A DNA stretch of 23,366 nucleotides from Candidatus Bathyarchaeota archaeon (lineage in GTDB: Archaea; Thermoproteota; Bathyarchaeia; Bathyarchaeales; Bathyarchaeaceae), in the NCBI GenBank assembly GCA_003662715.1, contig QMYO01000002.1, positions 1-23,366 on the forward strand, given 5' to 3'. A program made the translations under genes and the position numbers. This document shows positions 1-6,374 of this stretch, one piece after another (position 1 is the first letter of the stretch; each line of letters starts with the position of its first letter). The notes beneath the pieces were generated by a model, which worked only from the letters and a program-made list of their open reading frames with translations, was not told the DNA's origin and made no database searches.

Positions 1-34
1 ATAATATGCTATATATTTAATATTACATTTAGAA

Positions 35-60
35 GCTTATTTTTTGGAAATAAGCCTTTT
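35..60 (+). terminator. Short stem-loop with T-run, possible terminator
   Basis: An 8-bp stem (GCTTATTT at 35-42 and AAATAAGC at 48-55) with a 5-nt loop is followed by CCTTTT. It could end a plus-strand gene lying left of the window. Archaeal terminators are mainly T-runs, so the stem may be incidental. Confidence 0.3.
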
Positions 61-65
61 CCGGG

Positions 66-87
66 AACTTAAGCTTAAGTTTTTTTT
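66..87 (+). terminator. 16-bp perfect palindrome followed by T8, possible terminator
   Basis: Positions 66-81 read AACTTAAGCTTAAGTT, a perfect palindrome, and the T-run reaches eight bases (80-87). A T-run after a dyad fits a terminator for a plus-strand gene outside the window. It could also be an operator, although the integrase promoter lies more than 120 bp downstream. Confidence 0.4.
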
Positions 88-149
88 GTCGGACTATTTT
101 GAGCATTCCGTTAAATTCTAATCAAAGACATAATATGTTTAAAGTATTT

Positions 150-206
150 AATTTCATAAGACACTTCCGAATTTTCTCATTTTCTGAGAAAAACGGAAGA
201 GTCTTA
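150..206. promoter_or_regulatory. Long imperfect inverted repeat upstream of the integrase
   Basis: Two arms of 23 and 22 nt (157-179 and 185-206) share the order TAAGAC, CTTCCG, TTTTCTCA and are separated by TTTTC. They differ at about three positions. The left arm overlaps a one-mismatch copy of the dispersed motif (AATTTCATAAGACACT, 150-165). The dyad ends 8 nt before the integrase TATA box, so it is placed as an operator, recombinase arm site or attachment-site component. Which of these it is cannot be told from sequence. Confidence 0.5.
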
Positions 207-213
207 AGAGAGA

Positions 214-223
214 TTTTTAAATA
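214..223 (+). promoter_or_regulatory. TATA box of the integrase operon
   Basis: TTTTTAAATA lies 33-42 nt upstream of the integrase ATG at 256. This would give a leader of only about 5-15 nt, typical of archaeal promoters. Confidence 0.5.
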
Positions 224-255
224 GTTAAGTTTCCTTTTTCATTTCTTGAGGAAGG

Positions 256-819
256 ATGACCCAGCAGCTCCGCCTAAAAGATGTGCCTTCCTGGCATGAT
301 GTGGAAAAACTATGGGGTTACCTCGAAGAGCAATATAAAGCCGATAAAAATAGCTATAATCTCCGCAATCTCTGTCTTTTCGGTTTACTGGCCTTCTGCG
401 GTCTAAGGATCTCAGAGGTATTGGACCTTGAAAAATCCAGCATAAACTTTGCGGATGAAATAATCGTTATCAGGCAGAAAAAGAAGAAGGGTGAAGCTGT
501 AAGGGAAGTTATCATTGCGGATCAGCTTAAACCTTACCTGGAGCAGTACGTTCAAAACTGTGATTCAAAACTTTTCAAGATTTCCCAGCGGGGGGCCAGG
601 GACCTCGTTTACCGTCTCACGAAAAAGGTTTTGGGTAGGAGAATTAGGCCTCACGCGTTTCGCCACGCGTTCGCGATCAGGCTTCTCGACAGAACAAAAA
701 ACTTGGAATATGTTAGGCGGCTGCTGGGCCACGTAAACTACGGCACAGTTAAAATCTACCTAGACTTCACGGTAAGGGACATAAAAGAGGAGATTAAAAA
801 TGCGCTTAAAATTTCGTAA
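256..819 (+). CDS. Compact tyrosine recombinase (integrase)
   Basis: This 187-residue tyrosine recombinase would cut and rejoin DNA through a 3'-phosphotyrosine link. The catalytic set is visible: Arg51 in GLRISEVLDL, a Lys-rich beta-hairpin around 74-79, His133-x-x-Arg136 in RPHAFRHAF, His159 in LGHVNYG and the nucleophile Tyr168 in KIYLD. The protein is much shorter than the usual 280-350 residues. The N-terminal core-binding domain is reduced to about 35 residues, so it is nearly a bare catalytic domain, as in some archaeal Xer-like and plasmid recombinases. The start is the ATG directly after GAGGAAGG. It begins an operon whose next gene overlaps it by 20 nt. It presumably drives integration, excision or dimer resolution; a phase-variation role is possible. 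Confidence 0.9.
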   Translation: MTQQLRLKDVPSWHDVEKLWGYLEEQYKADKNSYNLRNLCLFGLLAFCGLRISEVLDLEKSSINFADEIIVIRQKKKKGEAVREVIIADQLKPYLEQYVQNCDSKLFKISQRGARDLVYRLTKKVLGRRIRPHAFRHAFAIRLLDRTKNLEYVRRLLGHVNYGTVKIYLDFTVRDIKEEIKNALKIS

Positions 820-1621
820 GACACTCCCACTAATAATAATTATAATAATGATATATGTTATAACGCCTGTTAGAGCAGATGTTTACTACCAAGAGTTTTC
901 TTGTCTTGTTGACCGTGAGGTTTTAATCACTTTTGAACCGCAATTCGCAAATTACACGATTATCGTTACTACATCGCCTGGAAATCTAAAATACACTATT
1001 GCTCACTCACCGAATCAACTTAAATTCATCGCCCATAATAACGGGACATATATTATTCGAGTTGCAGGAACAGATATTTACAACAAAAGCCTAGTCTTAG
1101 TTTATGTGATTACAGCATATGGTAAAATTGTGTTGCCTCCGCCTCCAAGCTTCAGCTTTTCTTCAGAAATAACCACCGTTCTAAATAAATCTGTTGTTTT
1201 CAACTATCCTGAGCTTACAAATCTAAATGTAACAGTTACTCCTAGTAGAGGGGCGGAAATCAAAACAAAGACTGAAACCCGAACAGAAATATTGTTTACT
1301 GAAGTTGGAAGATACGAAGTTTCAATTAGCGGAACAACCCAGGAAGGATCCCAATATTCTCTAAATATAACGGTCGATGTAGTTTCAATCGTCTCTGTAA
1401 ACGTTGAGCAAAGAGAAGTGAAGGTCGTTACTTACAGCGTTCCCCAATGGCAGGCAATATTATACTTATGCCTGGGAATGATCCCTCTTTTTGCGGTCCT
1501 TGGTTTCATGTATAGAAGAACTGTTTCCCTCGAAAATGTTTTGAGAGGTGTCTTAAGTAATGAGCCAAGCGGTAGGAATCCGGGAGAGAATCAAACAAAC
1601 ATGGGAGAAGGAAATAGTTGA
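800..1621 (+). CDS. Secreted, membrane-anchored beta-rich protein
   Basis: I do not recognise this 273-residue protein. Residues 1-27 form a signal peptide: a basic MRLKFRK n-region, a run of Ile, then a VRAD-type end. Residues from about 28 to 200 are rich in Thr, Val, Ser and Asn, consistent with one or two extracellular Ig-like beta sandwiches with several possible N-glycosylation sites. One transmembrane helix (about 217-238) is followed by a basic YRRT segment and a short cytoplasmic tail, giving an outside-in topology. The start at 800 has GAGGAGATT just upstream and overlaps the integrase end, so the two are probably co-translated. It also overlaps the next gene by 62 nt. A surface adhesin or receptor-like role is inference only. 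Confidence 0.75.
   Translation: MRLKFRKTLPLIIIIIMIYVITPVRADVYYQEFSCLVDREVLITFEPQFANYTIIVTTSPGNLKYTIAHSPNQLKFIAHNNGTYIIRVAGTDIYNKSLVLVYVITAYGKIVLPPPPSFSFSSEITTVLNKSVVFNYPELTNLNVTVTPSRGAEIKTKTETRTEILFTEVGRYEVSISGTTQEGSQYSLNITVDVVSIVSVNVEQREVKVVTYSVPQWQAILYLCLGMIPLFAVLGFMYRRTVSLENVLRGVLSNEPSGRNPGENQTNMGEGNS
815..823 (+). repeat. Dispersed motif CGTAAGACA, copy at the integrase 3' end
   Basis: It lies within AATTTCGTAAGACACT (810-825), which recurs identically at 20936-20951 and with one mismatch at 150-165. Here it sits on the integrase stop codon and inside the start of the next gene. Confidence 0.6.
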
Positions 1622-2594
1622 AAGATTTCGTGAAGGACTTAAAAGCCTAGATATAATATTGTGGATAGCTATAGCTATAAACGCAGGTATCCTGCTTATA
1701 GCATTTTGGAATCAAATAATTGCAACAATTGGGATAAATGGAGCATACTTTTTGATCGGAGCAGGAACATGTCTCTTCTTCTTTTTGCTGTTTACAGGTG
1801 AGGAGCTTTTCTTGGTTGAAACCGTGTTTTCAGATGTTGTAGATCCCATAAAGCAGCACCTAGGTTTTCTCCCGTTTTGGCGAAAACCATACCAGGATGC
1901 AAACGGGAGAACATGCATTAAGGTTGGAATTTGCCCAAAACATGAACTATGTCTTTTATGGGGAGATTGGAAGCCTCCATACGTCGTTAGAAGCTTTATT
2001 CTCACAAAAATCTACGGTAAAATAGAGAAAGTTGAGAAACGTGGATTTTGGAGCAAGAAAATCTATATTGCCCCAGTTTTTCCCAAAAAGATTGCTGTTC
2101 CAATAAAGAAGAAGATGAAAATTAAGAGCGTTAATCCAGGTGAGAAGAAGGAAGTTGAGGTTATTGAAGGATACGAAGAAGTTGATTTTAACCCAGGAAT
2201 GATATTAAGTGAGTTGAAAATTGCAGCTGCGACATCTCAAGCATATGAGCAAACGGTTGAAAAGCTGAGGAAAGAAGTTGAAAATCTAAGGAAGGAAACC
2301 GCAAATGTTTATGAGAGGGTTGCGGAGTCGAGTGCGGTTGTCAGAGATACAGGGATTCAAAGCCAGAAAGCGTTTATCTCACATATGAAAGATGGTTGGG
2401 AAATAGCTTCGGAACTCCTCGACATCTCGGTATACAGCCTGAAAACACTACTTGGAGAAATGAGGGAAACAATCGAAGAGTTCAAGGCTCTTAGAGAAGA
2501 AATGATGAAAATGAGAACGCCCATGATCATGGAAGAGAAAGAGGAAGAAGGAAAGAAGAGAAGGAGGAGAAGAAAGGGGAGAGAGGAAGAATGA
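1560..2594 (+). CDS. Two-helix membrane protein with coiled coil and basic tail
   Basis: This 344-residue protein is unrecognised. Two hydrophobic helices at about 32-56 and 59-82 form a membrane hairpin. They are followed by a cytoplasmic segment with three Cys (TCIKVGICPKHELC) and then a basic beta-like stretch. Residues about 215-325 are heptad-rich and should form a coiled coil. The C-terminus ends in a dense Glu/Lys/Arg tail (about 322-344). GAGGTG lies 9 nt before the ATG, inside the previous gene. The stop overlaps the next start (ATGA). The shape suggests a membrane-tethered scaffold that could touch nucleic acid or partner coiled coils through its charged tail. Confidence 0.7.
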   Translation: MSQAVGIRERIKQTWEKEIVERFREGLKSLDIILWIAIAINAGILLIAFWNQIIATIGINGAYFLIGAGTCLFFFLLFTGEELFLVETVFSDVVDPIKQHLGFLPFWRKPYQDANGRTCIKVGICPKHELCLLWGDWKPPYVVRSFILTKIYGKIEKVEKRGFWSKKIYIAPVFPKKIAVPIKKKMKIKSVNPGEKKEVEVIEGYEEVDFNPGMILSELKIAAATSQAYEQTVEKLRKEVENLRKETANVYERVAESSAVVRDTGIQSQKAFISHMKDGWEIASELLDISVYSLKTLLGEMRETIEEFKALREEMMKMRTPMIMEEKEEEGKKRRRRRKGREEE

Positions 2595-3043
2595 TCGATG
2601 ATTTTGAAAAGATGAAAAAGGAGATGTATGATACATATAGTGAAGTACGAAAACTGTTAAAGGATGTTGAAGTTCCAGGATCCCCTCTATGGTATAGAGT
2701 TGATGAGGCTACATTAAAGCCGAACGGGGATTTAAAAAGACCCGACGACGTAGCAATTCGCCTAGACAATCTTTTAGGAAAAATATATACTCTTTTCACG
2801 AAAGCACATATGAAAATTATGACCTATGCTATGAGACATGCCGGAGAGCAAATTGTGGCAACTCTTACTCTCGACGTTTTAAACGGAATAGACGCAATAA
2901 GAGAAATAAGGAGAAGAATAACGGATGAAGGAAAAATAATTCAACTTTCACAAGTTTACGATTATCTTATCACATTAAGATCCGCAATTGATGGAGTAGT
3001 TGGCCGGGTGGAGGAGATCCTCTATGTCGCAAGCAAAGAATAA
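2591..3043 (+). CDS. Helical protein of unknown function
   Basis: This 150-residue protein, mostly alpha-helical by composition, has no signal peptide, membrane segment or motif I recognise. It starts at an ATG overlapping the previous stop, so it is translationally coupled to the membrane coiled-coil protein and may bind it. It overlaps the thioredoxin-like gene downstream by 20 nt. Its position as the third of four tightly coupled genes after the integrase suggests a shared complex, but nothing in the sequence shows this directly. Confidence 0.7.
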   Translation: MIDDFEKMKKEMYDTYSEVRKLLKDVEVPGSPLWYRVDEATLKPNGDLKRPDDVAIRLDNLLGKIYTLFTKAHMKIMTYAMRHAGEQIVATLTLDVLNGIDAIREIRRRITDEGKIIQLSQVYDYLITLRSAIDGVVGRVEEILYVASKE

Positions 3044-3572
3044 TCACAAAGTAGACTATGTCTTCTATCTATTCATAGATCCTAGTTGCCAAATATGTGA
3101 AAATTTGACGAAATCTCCGTCGTTTAAGAAATTAAGAAGAATTATCGCAGCAAATGGAACAATAAAGATAGAGGTATATAATAGAAGTGATGGAGGAATA
3201 GGATCCTTCCTCTACAAATATTATAATATCGATGGAGTTCCTACGCTGTTTAATCCTCAGAACGGTAGAAAAATGTACGTGCCTTTCCGTTCAATTACAG
3301 AGCTTGAAAACCTTATCACACATCAAGCAGGGCTATTCGAAAGATTAGCGAAGGAAGAAGAGGAGAAAAAGAGGAAAAAGAGTGTAAAGATACGTGAAAT
3401 CTATAAAACAATTGTAAGACATTTCCCAACGCAATGGTTCACTGCACGAGATCTGAAAGAAAAACTTAAAGAATACAGTATGAATACGATCCGTGTCGCT
3501 CTACACAGGTTAAAAGAACGTGGAGAATTAGCTTACGACCCATTTAACCACGCCTACAAATTATTGACTTAA
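3024..3572 (+). CDS. Thioredoxin-like domain fused to a winged helix
   Basis: Residues 1-100 look like a thioredoxin fold. A strand (YVFYLFIDP) leads into Cys22-Gln-Ile-Cys25, the dithiol at a helix start, and GVPT (Pro73) matches the conserved cis-proline loop. A highly charged linker (109-119) leads to residues 121-182, which read as a winged helix: TARDLKEKL, then a recognition helix NTIRVALHRLKERG, then a short wing. The ATG at 3024 is chosen because GGTGGAGGAG sits six bases upstream; a TTG at 3000 would add eight residues without such a site. A CxxC redox domain on a DNA-binding domain suggests a redox-responsive regulator. A thioredoxin-fold dimeriser without redox activity is the alternative. 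It is the last gene of the integrase cluster. Confidence 0.7.
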   Translation: MSQAKNNHKVDYVFYLFIDPSCQICENLTKSPSFKKLRRIIAANGTIKIEVYNRSDGGIGSFLYKYYNIDGVPTLFNPQNGRKMYVPFRSITELENLITHQAGLFERLAKEEEEKKRKKSVKIREIYKTIVRHFPTQWFTARDLKEKLKEYSMNTIRVALHRLKERGELAYDPFNHAYKLLT

Positions 3573-3632
3573 AATCTGAGAGTCTAACTATTAATCATAA
3601 GTGTATGTAGATATTATATTTTGGGTTCTGGT

Positions 3633-3644
3633 TGTCTTACGTAA
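3633..3644 (-). repeat. Dispersed motif TTACGTAAGACA, minus-strand copy
   Basis: A full 12-base copy lies between the convergent ends of the thioredoxin-winged-helix gene and the AbrB gene. Confidence 0.65.
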
Positions 3645-3679
3645 TGTTGGTTTTGAGTCGCTAACATCAAAATAAGGAG

Positions 3680-3838
3680 TTAATATTTGAGTTCTGATCT
3701 TCTAATGGTGATTTCTCCGTTTTTCTCCACGAAAACTATGATATCTCCTGGCTTCAAGTTTAATAACTCTCTTACGTTTTTTGGTATTGTTATTTGGCCT
3801 TTTGTTGTGAGTTTCGATATTCCTAGGATCTTTTCCAT
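3680..3838 (-). CDS. SpoVT/AbrB-family DNA-binding regulator
   Basis: This is a 52-residue swapped-hairpin protein. It shows the family hallmarks in order: a first strand ending KLTTKGQITIPKNVRELL, then LKPGDIIVFVEKNGEITIRR. AbrB/MazE proteins form interlocked dimers that bind DNA and act as repressors or as antitoxins. I see no toxin partner beside it, so a stand-alone repressor is more likely. The start ATG has GGTGA five bases upstream. A TATA-like TTTATAAA at 3871-3878 would give a leader of about 10 nt. Its promoter overlaps that of the divergent gene at 3931, so it probably controls both. Confidence 0.88.
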   Translation of the reverse strand: MEKILGISKLTTKGQITIPKNVRELLNLKPGDIIVFVEKNGEITIRRSELKY

Positions 3839-3870
3839 GTTTTTCACCGTTGTAAGGATTGTTGGAAATG

Positions 3871-3888
3871 TTTATAAAGGTTTATATG
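3871..3888. promoter_or_regulatory. Bidirectional promoter between the AbrB gene and its divergent neighbour
   Basis: TTTATAAA is self-complementary and can serve as TATA box in both directions. On the plus side a second TATA-like stretch (TTTATATG, 3881-3888) lies nearby. Downstream on the plus strand, GTAAG recurs several times between 3888 and 3920, possibly as regulator half-sites. Confidence 0.45.
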
Positions 3889-3930
3889 TAAGGATAATAA
3901 GGAAGTAAGAAAGTAAGGAGAGTAATACCT

Positions 3931-4221
3931 ATGTTCCTGGAACTCTACCTGAGGACCATGCACGAGGATCCACTTTCAAAGGCTGGCCACATAGACTTCT
4001 TGGCCCAGGTTGAAATAGTTGCACAGTTAAAGCTTCTAAGAGTCTTAGCAAACACAATATATGACTGCAAAGCCGAAAACATACCTAAAAAACAACTCTT
4101 AGAGGTTTTAGGGAGAATTTACGACGATCTGACTGAGCATCTTGACTCAATAATATGTAAAGATTTCCCAACCATGCAACCTATTGAAGTTCCAAAGGAA
4201 GAAAAACAAACAAAACCCTAA
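3931..4221 (+). CDS. Small helical protein of unknown function
   Basis: This 96-residue protein is probably a helical bundle (EIVAQLKLLRVLANTIYD, KKQLLEVLGRIYDDLTEHLDSI) with a charged, Pro-containing C-terminal tail. There is no signal peptide or membrane segment. GGAG lies 10 nt before the ATG. It is divergent from the AbrB gene and begins a plus-strand run that includes the RAMP-like gene 61 nt downstream, so the two may be co-regulated. Function unknown. Confidence 0.7.
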   Translation: MFLELYLRTMHEDPLSKAGHIDFLAQVEIVAQLKLLRVLANTIYDCKAENIPKKQLLEVLGRIYDDLTEHLDSIICKDFPTMQPIEVPKEEKQTKP

Positions 4222-4239
4222 CTATTCCTATTTTATTTT

Positions 4240-4247
4240 GTAAGACA
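4240..4247 (+). repeat. Partial copy of the dispersed motif (GTAAGACA)
   Basis: GTAAGACA follows a T-rich stretch in the gap upstream of the RAMP-like gene. It lacks the TTAC half of the full motif, so it may be chance. Confidence 0.3.
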
Positions 4248-4282
4248 TACAAGAATAAAGAAAAATCAAAATGGTGGGCTAT

Positions 4283-4969
4283 ATGTCCTTGATGTCTAAG
4301 AACTTGAAACAAATAAATTTGGATGAATATTTGGAGAGAACTGTTGTTAGGAGATATGAGGTTGAGGGGATTCTTTACAATATTCATGGGGAACATGCAA
4401 CTCGTACACAGATGATTTCGGAAATTGTTTACGAGATAACTGATGAGATGACTGAGGAAGAAATAAAGAAACTAAGGAAGTCAGCAATGAAACGTGAGAG
4501 ACCAGAGCAAGTACATACATTTCCAAAAGATAAAGATGGAAACTTACTTGTCCCGCTTGGGGGTAAACGCGGCTATATTATGGGTGCTTTAAGAGTAGCT
4601 TTGTACGATTTATACAAGGATCGGCTTCAGGATCGGCGATGGGAAGGGTACGGGCTTGCAACAAACATTGAACATGGAATTTTCATATATCCAGAGTGGG
4701 TTCCAGTAGGTAAAAAATTCAGTAATCCACCTGACCAACCAAAACGATATTTAGTTCAAACTGCTGGGATTTCAAAAGGAGTAATAACAGTCTACTATGA
4801 TTACGTAGAGGAAGCCCCTTTCAAAATAACGATAGACATTACAAATCGAAAAATACCAGAGCATATCTTCTTGGAAATGCTGGCGCATGTCCAAAGACTT
4901 GGAATAGGGCCAAAGGGAAGAGGAAGAATTAAATTCACAAAAGTAGTAAAAACAATCGACAGAGGATAA
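4283..4969 (+). CDS. Putative lone RAMP-fold (Cas7-like) protein
   Basis: This 228-residue protein has features of the CRISPR RAMP superfamily. It opens with an early strand (RYEVEGILYNIHG). LLVPLGGKRGYIMGALRVAL at about 88-107 resembles the 'IPGSS-KG-LR' segment of Cas7/Csm3-type proteins. It closes with a strand-helix-strand unit and a Gly-rich loop, RLGIGPKGRGRIKF (205-218), resembling the RAMP G-loop. RAMP proteins bind crRNA as backbone subunits. No other cas gene or CRISPR array is visible. The start is the ATG at 4283 because GGTGGG lies five bases upstream; ATG 4271 is the alternative. A stand-alone RAMP could be an anti-CRISPR decoy, a defence protein or an RNA-binding protein of other use. 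The fold call is from motif shape only. Confidence 0.45.
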   Translation: MSLMSKNLKQINLDEYLERTVVRRYEVEGILYNIHGEHATRTQMISEIVYEITDEMTEEEIKKLRKSAMKRERPEQVHTFPKDKDGNLLVPLGGKRGYIMGALRVALYDLYKDRLQDRRWEGYGLATNIEHGIFIYPEWVPVGKKFSNPPDQPKRYLVQTAGISKGVITVYYDYVEEAPFKITIDITNRKIPEHIFLEMLAHVQRLGIGPKGRGRIKFTKVVKTIDRG

Positions 4970-4975
4970 AAGCAA

Positions 4976-5151
4976 TTATCTTTTCTTACCTCGGCTTGAC
5001 TTGACCCGTCTTTACTACTCTCGTCTTGACTCTGGGGGTTATTAAATATAGTTAGAAGCAATTTACTCCTCTTAACTTGACTTAACCTGGCTTATCTCCT
5101 CACGCCCTTACCCGACTTCCCTTTTCTTGACTTCGCTTAACTTTACTCTGG
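4976..5151. repeat. Period-5 degenerate pentamer array in two blocks
   Basis: From 4976 to 5030 and from 5062 to 5146 the sequence divides into 11 and 17 consecutive pentamers that all end in C and mostly begin with T. The commonest units are TTGAC, TTAAC and TTTAC. Each block is followed by TCTGGGG and, within a few bases, ATTAAAT (5029-5047 and 5145-5165), so the whole unit appears duplicated. It fills the gap between the RAMP-like gene and the next gene. No coding, CRISPR or hairpin structure explains it. Confidence 0.8.
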
Positions 5152-5163
5152 GGCGGATATTAA

Positions 5164-5577
5164 ATGAGTGAACACAACGAGAAAGTTAATGAAATAAAGA
5201 AATTATTTACAAAACTCAAACTACCAAACCTTCCACCCCACATCGTTTACTGCAAGGCATATAGACCTGATGCTTGTACACGTATCGATCACGGCTTCAT
5301 TGTTATAGAGTATATTAACTCTGTTGACAGGTTTAACTGGGATATTGGTGGATTAACACTGCTTTTACTTCATAAAGATATAATTGATTATGCTGTAGCA
5401 GTTTTAAGCGAAAAAGTATACAAAGAGTACAAGGATTTACTCATAAAAATAAAAAAGTATAGAAACCCCATACTGGAGAAACTTGTAATTCTGAGAGAAG
5501 ACGAATTAGAGAATTGGTTGAGGGAGAAGAAAGAACAATCGAAACTATGGAAACCGGAAGAACTTATAGTGAAATAA
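5164..5577 (+). CDS. Hypothetical protein downstream of the pentamer array
   Basis: This 137-residue protein is unrecognised. It has an N-terminal helix, a central beta/hydrophobic part (HGFIVIEYI, DIGGLTLLLLHKDIIDYAVAVL) and a long charged C-terminal helical region rich in Lys and Glu. It has three Cys but no metal motif. GGGGCGGAT lies about six bases before the ATG, and this ribosome site is part of the second repeat unit of the pentamer array. Expression could therefore depend on whatever binds the array. Probably cytoplasmic. Confidence 0.7.
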   Translation: MSEHNEKVNEIKKLFTKLKLPNLPPHIVYCKAYRPDACTRIDHGFIVIEYINSVDRFNWDIGGLTLLLLHKDIIDYAVAVLSEKVYKEYKDLLIKIKKYRNPILEKLVILREDELENWLREKKEQSKLWKPEELIVK

Positions 5578-5749
5578 TTCCTCTACACTTCAGTCGCATT
5601 TTAACCACCACCTAACTAATTACTTTATAAACCTCTTTCTCAAAAGCTTTGAAATTGTAACGACCGTTGGTCTTCCGAAAAGAACCATTTTTCGGAAGTA
5701 TTTTTCACTGCTCTACGGCCTGTTTCTGGCCTGCCCGGGAAGCCATTAC

Positions 5750-5814
5750 ATTTCATTACAATATTGAAATCCCACATATGGTCATGATTTGTGGATTCAA
5801 CTTTGTAATGAAAT
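5750..5814. repeat. Nested 65-nt imperfect inverted repeat
   Basis: The outer arms are a perfect 12-bp pair, ATTTCATTACAA (5750-5761) and TTGTAATGAAAT (5803-5814). Inside them are TTGAA/TTCAA and then CCACA/TGTGG, so the pairing is almost continuous to a loop of about 13 nt. It ends about 11 bp before the TATA box. Confidence 0.6.
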
Positions 5815-5824
5815 TTTCTGAGCG

Positions 5825-5833
5825 TTTTTAAAG
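5825..5833 (+). promoter_or_regulatory. TATA box of the small-protein/membrane operon
   Basis: TTTTTAAAG lies about 50 nt before the first start at 5883, giving an expected leader of about 25 nt. It is probably the main promoter for the run of genes to 13826. Confidence 0.45.
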
Positions 5834-5882
5834 GGTAATAACGGATTTTATCGTGACTACAACTGTTTTGGAGGTCGATGCT

Positions 5883-6032
5883 ATGGGTAGAACTAGAAGG
5901 TGTGTTAGATACAAGATTGTTGAGGCACCAGTCTGTGTTGACTGGGAAGTTGATCCAAAGACTGGGAGAAGAAAATGTGTTAGAAAGGAGATCAGAAAAG
6001 TTAGGCGTTGCGCAGACTACGAACCAGTATAA
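5883..6032 (+). CDS. Small basic Cys protein, first of a tandem set
   Basis: This 49-residue protein begins MGRTRRCVRYK and contains four Cys (7, 18, 32, 43) and about a dozen Arg/Lys. It is the first of four adjacent genes whose products open with a Met, a few residues, then paired Arg, followed by short strands carrying Cys. No signal peptide is present, so it should stay inside the cell or virion. Zn-binding or DNA-binding by the basic residues is inference. Another frame from the ATG at 5878 is also open, but its product lacks the family pattern. GGAGG lies 12 nt before the chosen ATG. Confidence 0.7.
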   Translation: MGRTRRCVRYKIVEAPVCVDWEVDPKTGRRKCVRKEIRKVRRCADYEPV

Positions 6033-6051
6033 CTTATTTTAGGTGATTAGA

Positions 6052-6210
6052 GTGGCTAGACAGCGTAGAATTCCACCTGGCGGAAGTAAATGTGTGTATA
6101 ATCCTCGAAACAAAGTGTACTATCTTGTTCAATGTGACAAAGATGGGCGATGTAAAATAGTGAGGAAATGTACTGATGCGGATATTAAACGTTACGGGGT
6201 TGTTGAATGA
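6052..6210 (+). CDS. Small basic Cys protein, second of the set
   Basis: This 52-residue protein starts at GTG, with AGGTGAT about six bases upstream. The sequence opens MARQRRIPPGGSKC and has Cys at 14, 28, 34 and 40, spaced like a small metal-binding or disulfide-linked beta unit (VQCDKDGRCKIVRKC). It shares the basic N-terminus with its neighbours. Its stop overlaps the next start, so the pair is coupled. Function unknown; a condensed-DNA or virion core protein is one possibility. Confidence 0.7.
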   Translation: MARQRRIPPGGSKCVYNPRNKVYYLVQCDKDGRCKIVRKCTDADIKRYGVVE

Positions 6211-6338
6211 GGCTTCGCAGAAAACCGAAGGATGCTACGGGGGAACTTTGCATAACTCTCAGCGATGGAACAACGATATGCAAGAAGGTTCGGTGTAAAT
6301 TTGATGAAAAGAAGCAGCAGTTTGTCTGCGAGGGATAA
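6207..6338 (+). CDS. Small basic Cys protein, third of the set
   Basis: This 43-residue protein opens MRLRRKPKD and contains Cys at 15, 25, 30 and 41. The core ELCITLSDGTTICKKVRC matches the layout of the fourth member (KICTRQNGVLVCKEI): Cys, a strand, a turn, Cys, and basic residues. It overlaps the previous gene by 4 nt. No membrane or signal segment. Being short, it would be missed by most gene finders. Confidence 0.65.
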   Translation: MRLRRKPKDATGELCITLSDGTTICKKVRCKFDEKKQQFVCEG

Positions 6339-6374
6339 TATCATTATTATTTTATAATTTTATAGGTGGTGTAG

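Larger units (their letters stand above)
5578..5882. promoter_or_regulatory. 305-bp control region before the small-protein and membrane operon
   Basis: No gene is supported here. It holds a perfect 10-bp stem-loop (CTTCCGAAAA 5672-5681, TTTTCGGAAG 5689-5698), a GC-rich patch with two GGCCTG repeats (5718-5734), a 65-nt nested dyad (5750-5814) and a promoter. Stacked dyads just upstream of a promoter suggest operators, a replication origin or a packaging site. Confidence 0.5.

Noticed and set aside
3687..3908. Plus-strand open frame of 73 codons
   Set aside because: It is the antisense of the AbrB gene and has no promoter or family support, while the minus-strand protein is a clear family match.
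4801..5061. Minus-strand open frames across the RAMP-like gene end and pentamer array
   Set aside because: They are antisense to a well-supported gene, run through low-complexity repeat and show no recognisable product.
4976..5151. CRISPR array or leader next to the RAMP-like gene
   Set aside because: There are no direct repeats of 20-40 bases with unique spacers; the periodicity is only 5 bp.
5878..6044. Alternative open frame overlapping the first small Cys protein
   Set aside because: It is open but lacks the shared basic start and Cys pattern of its neighbours. The other frame has a clear family context.
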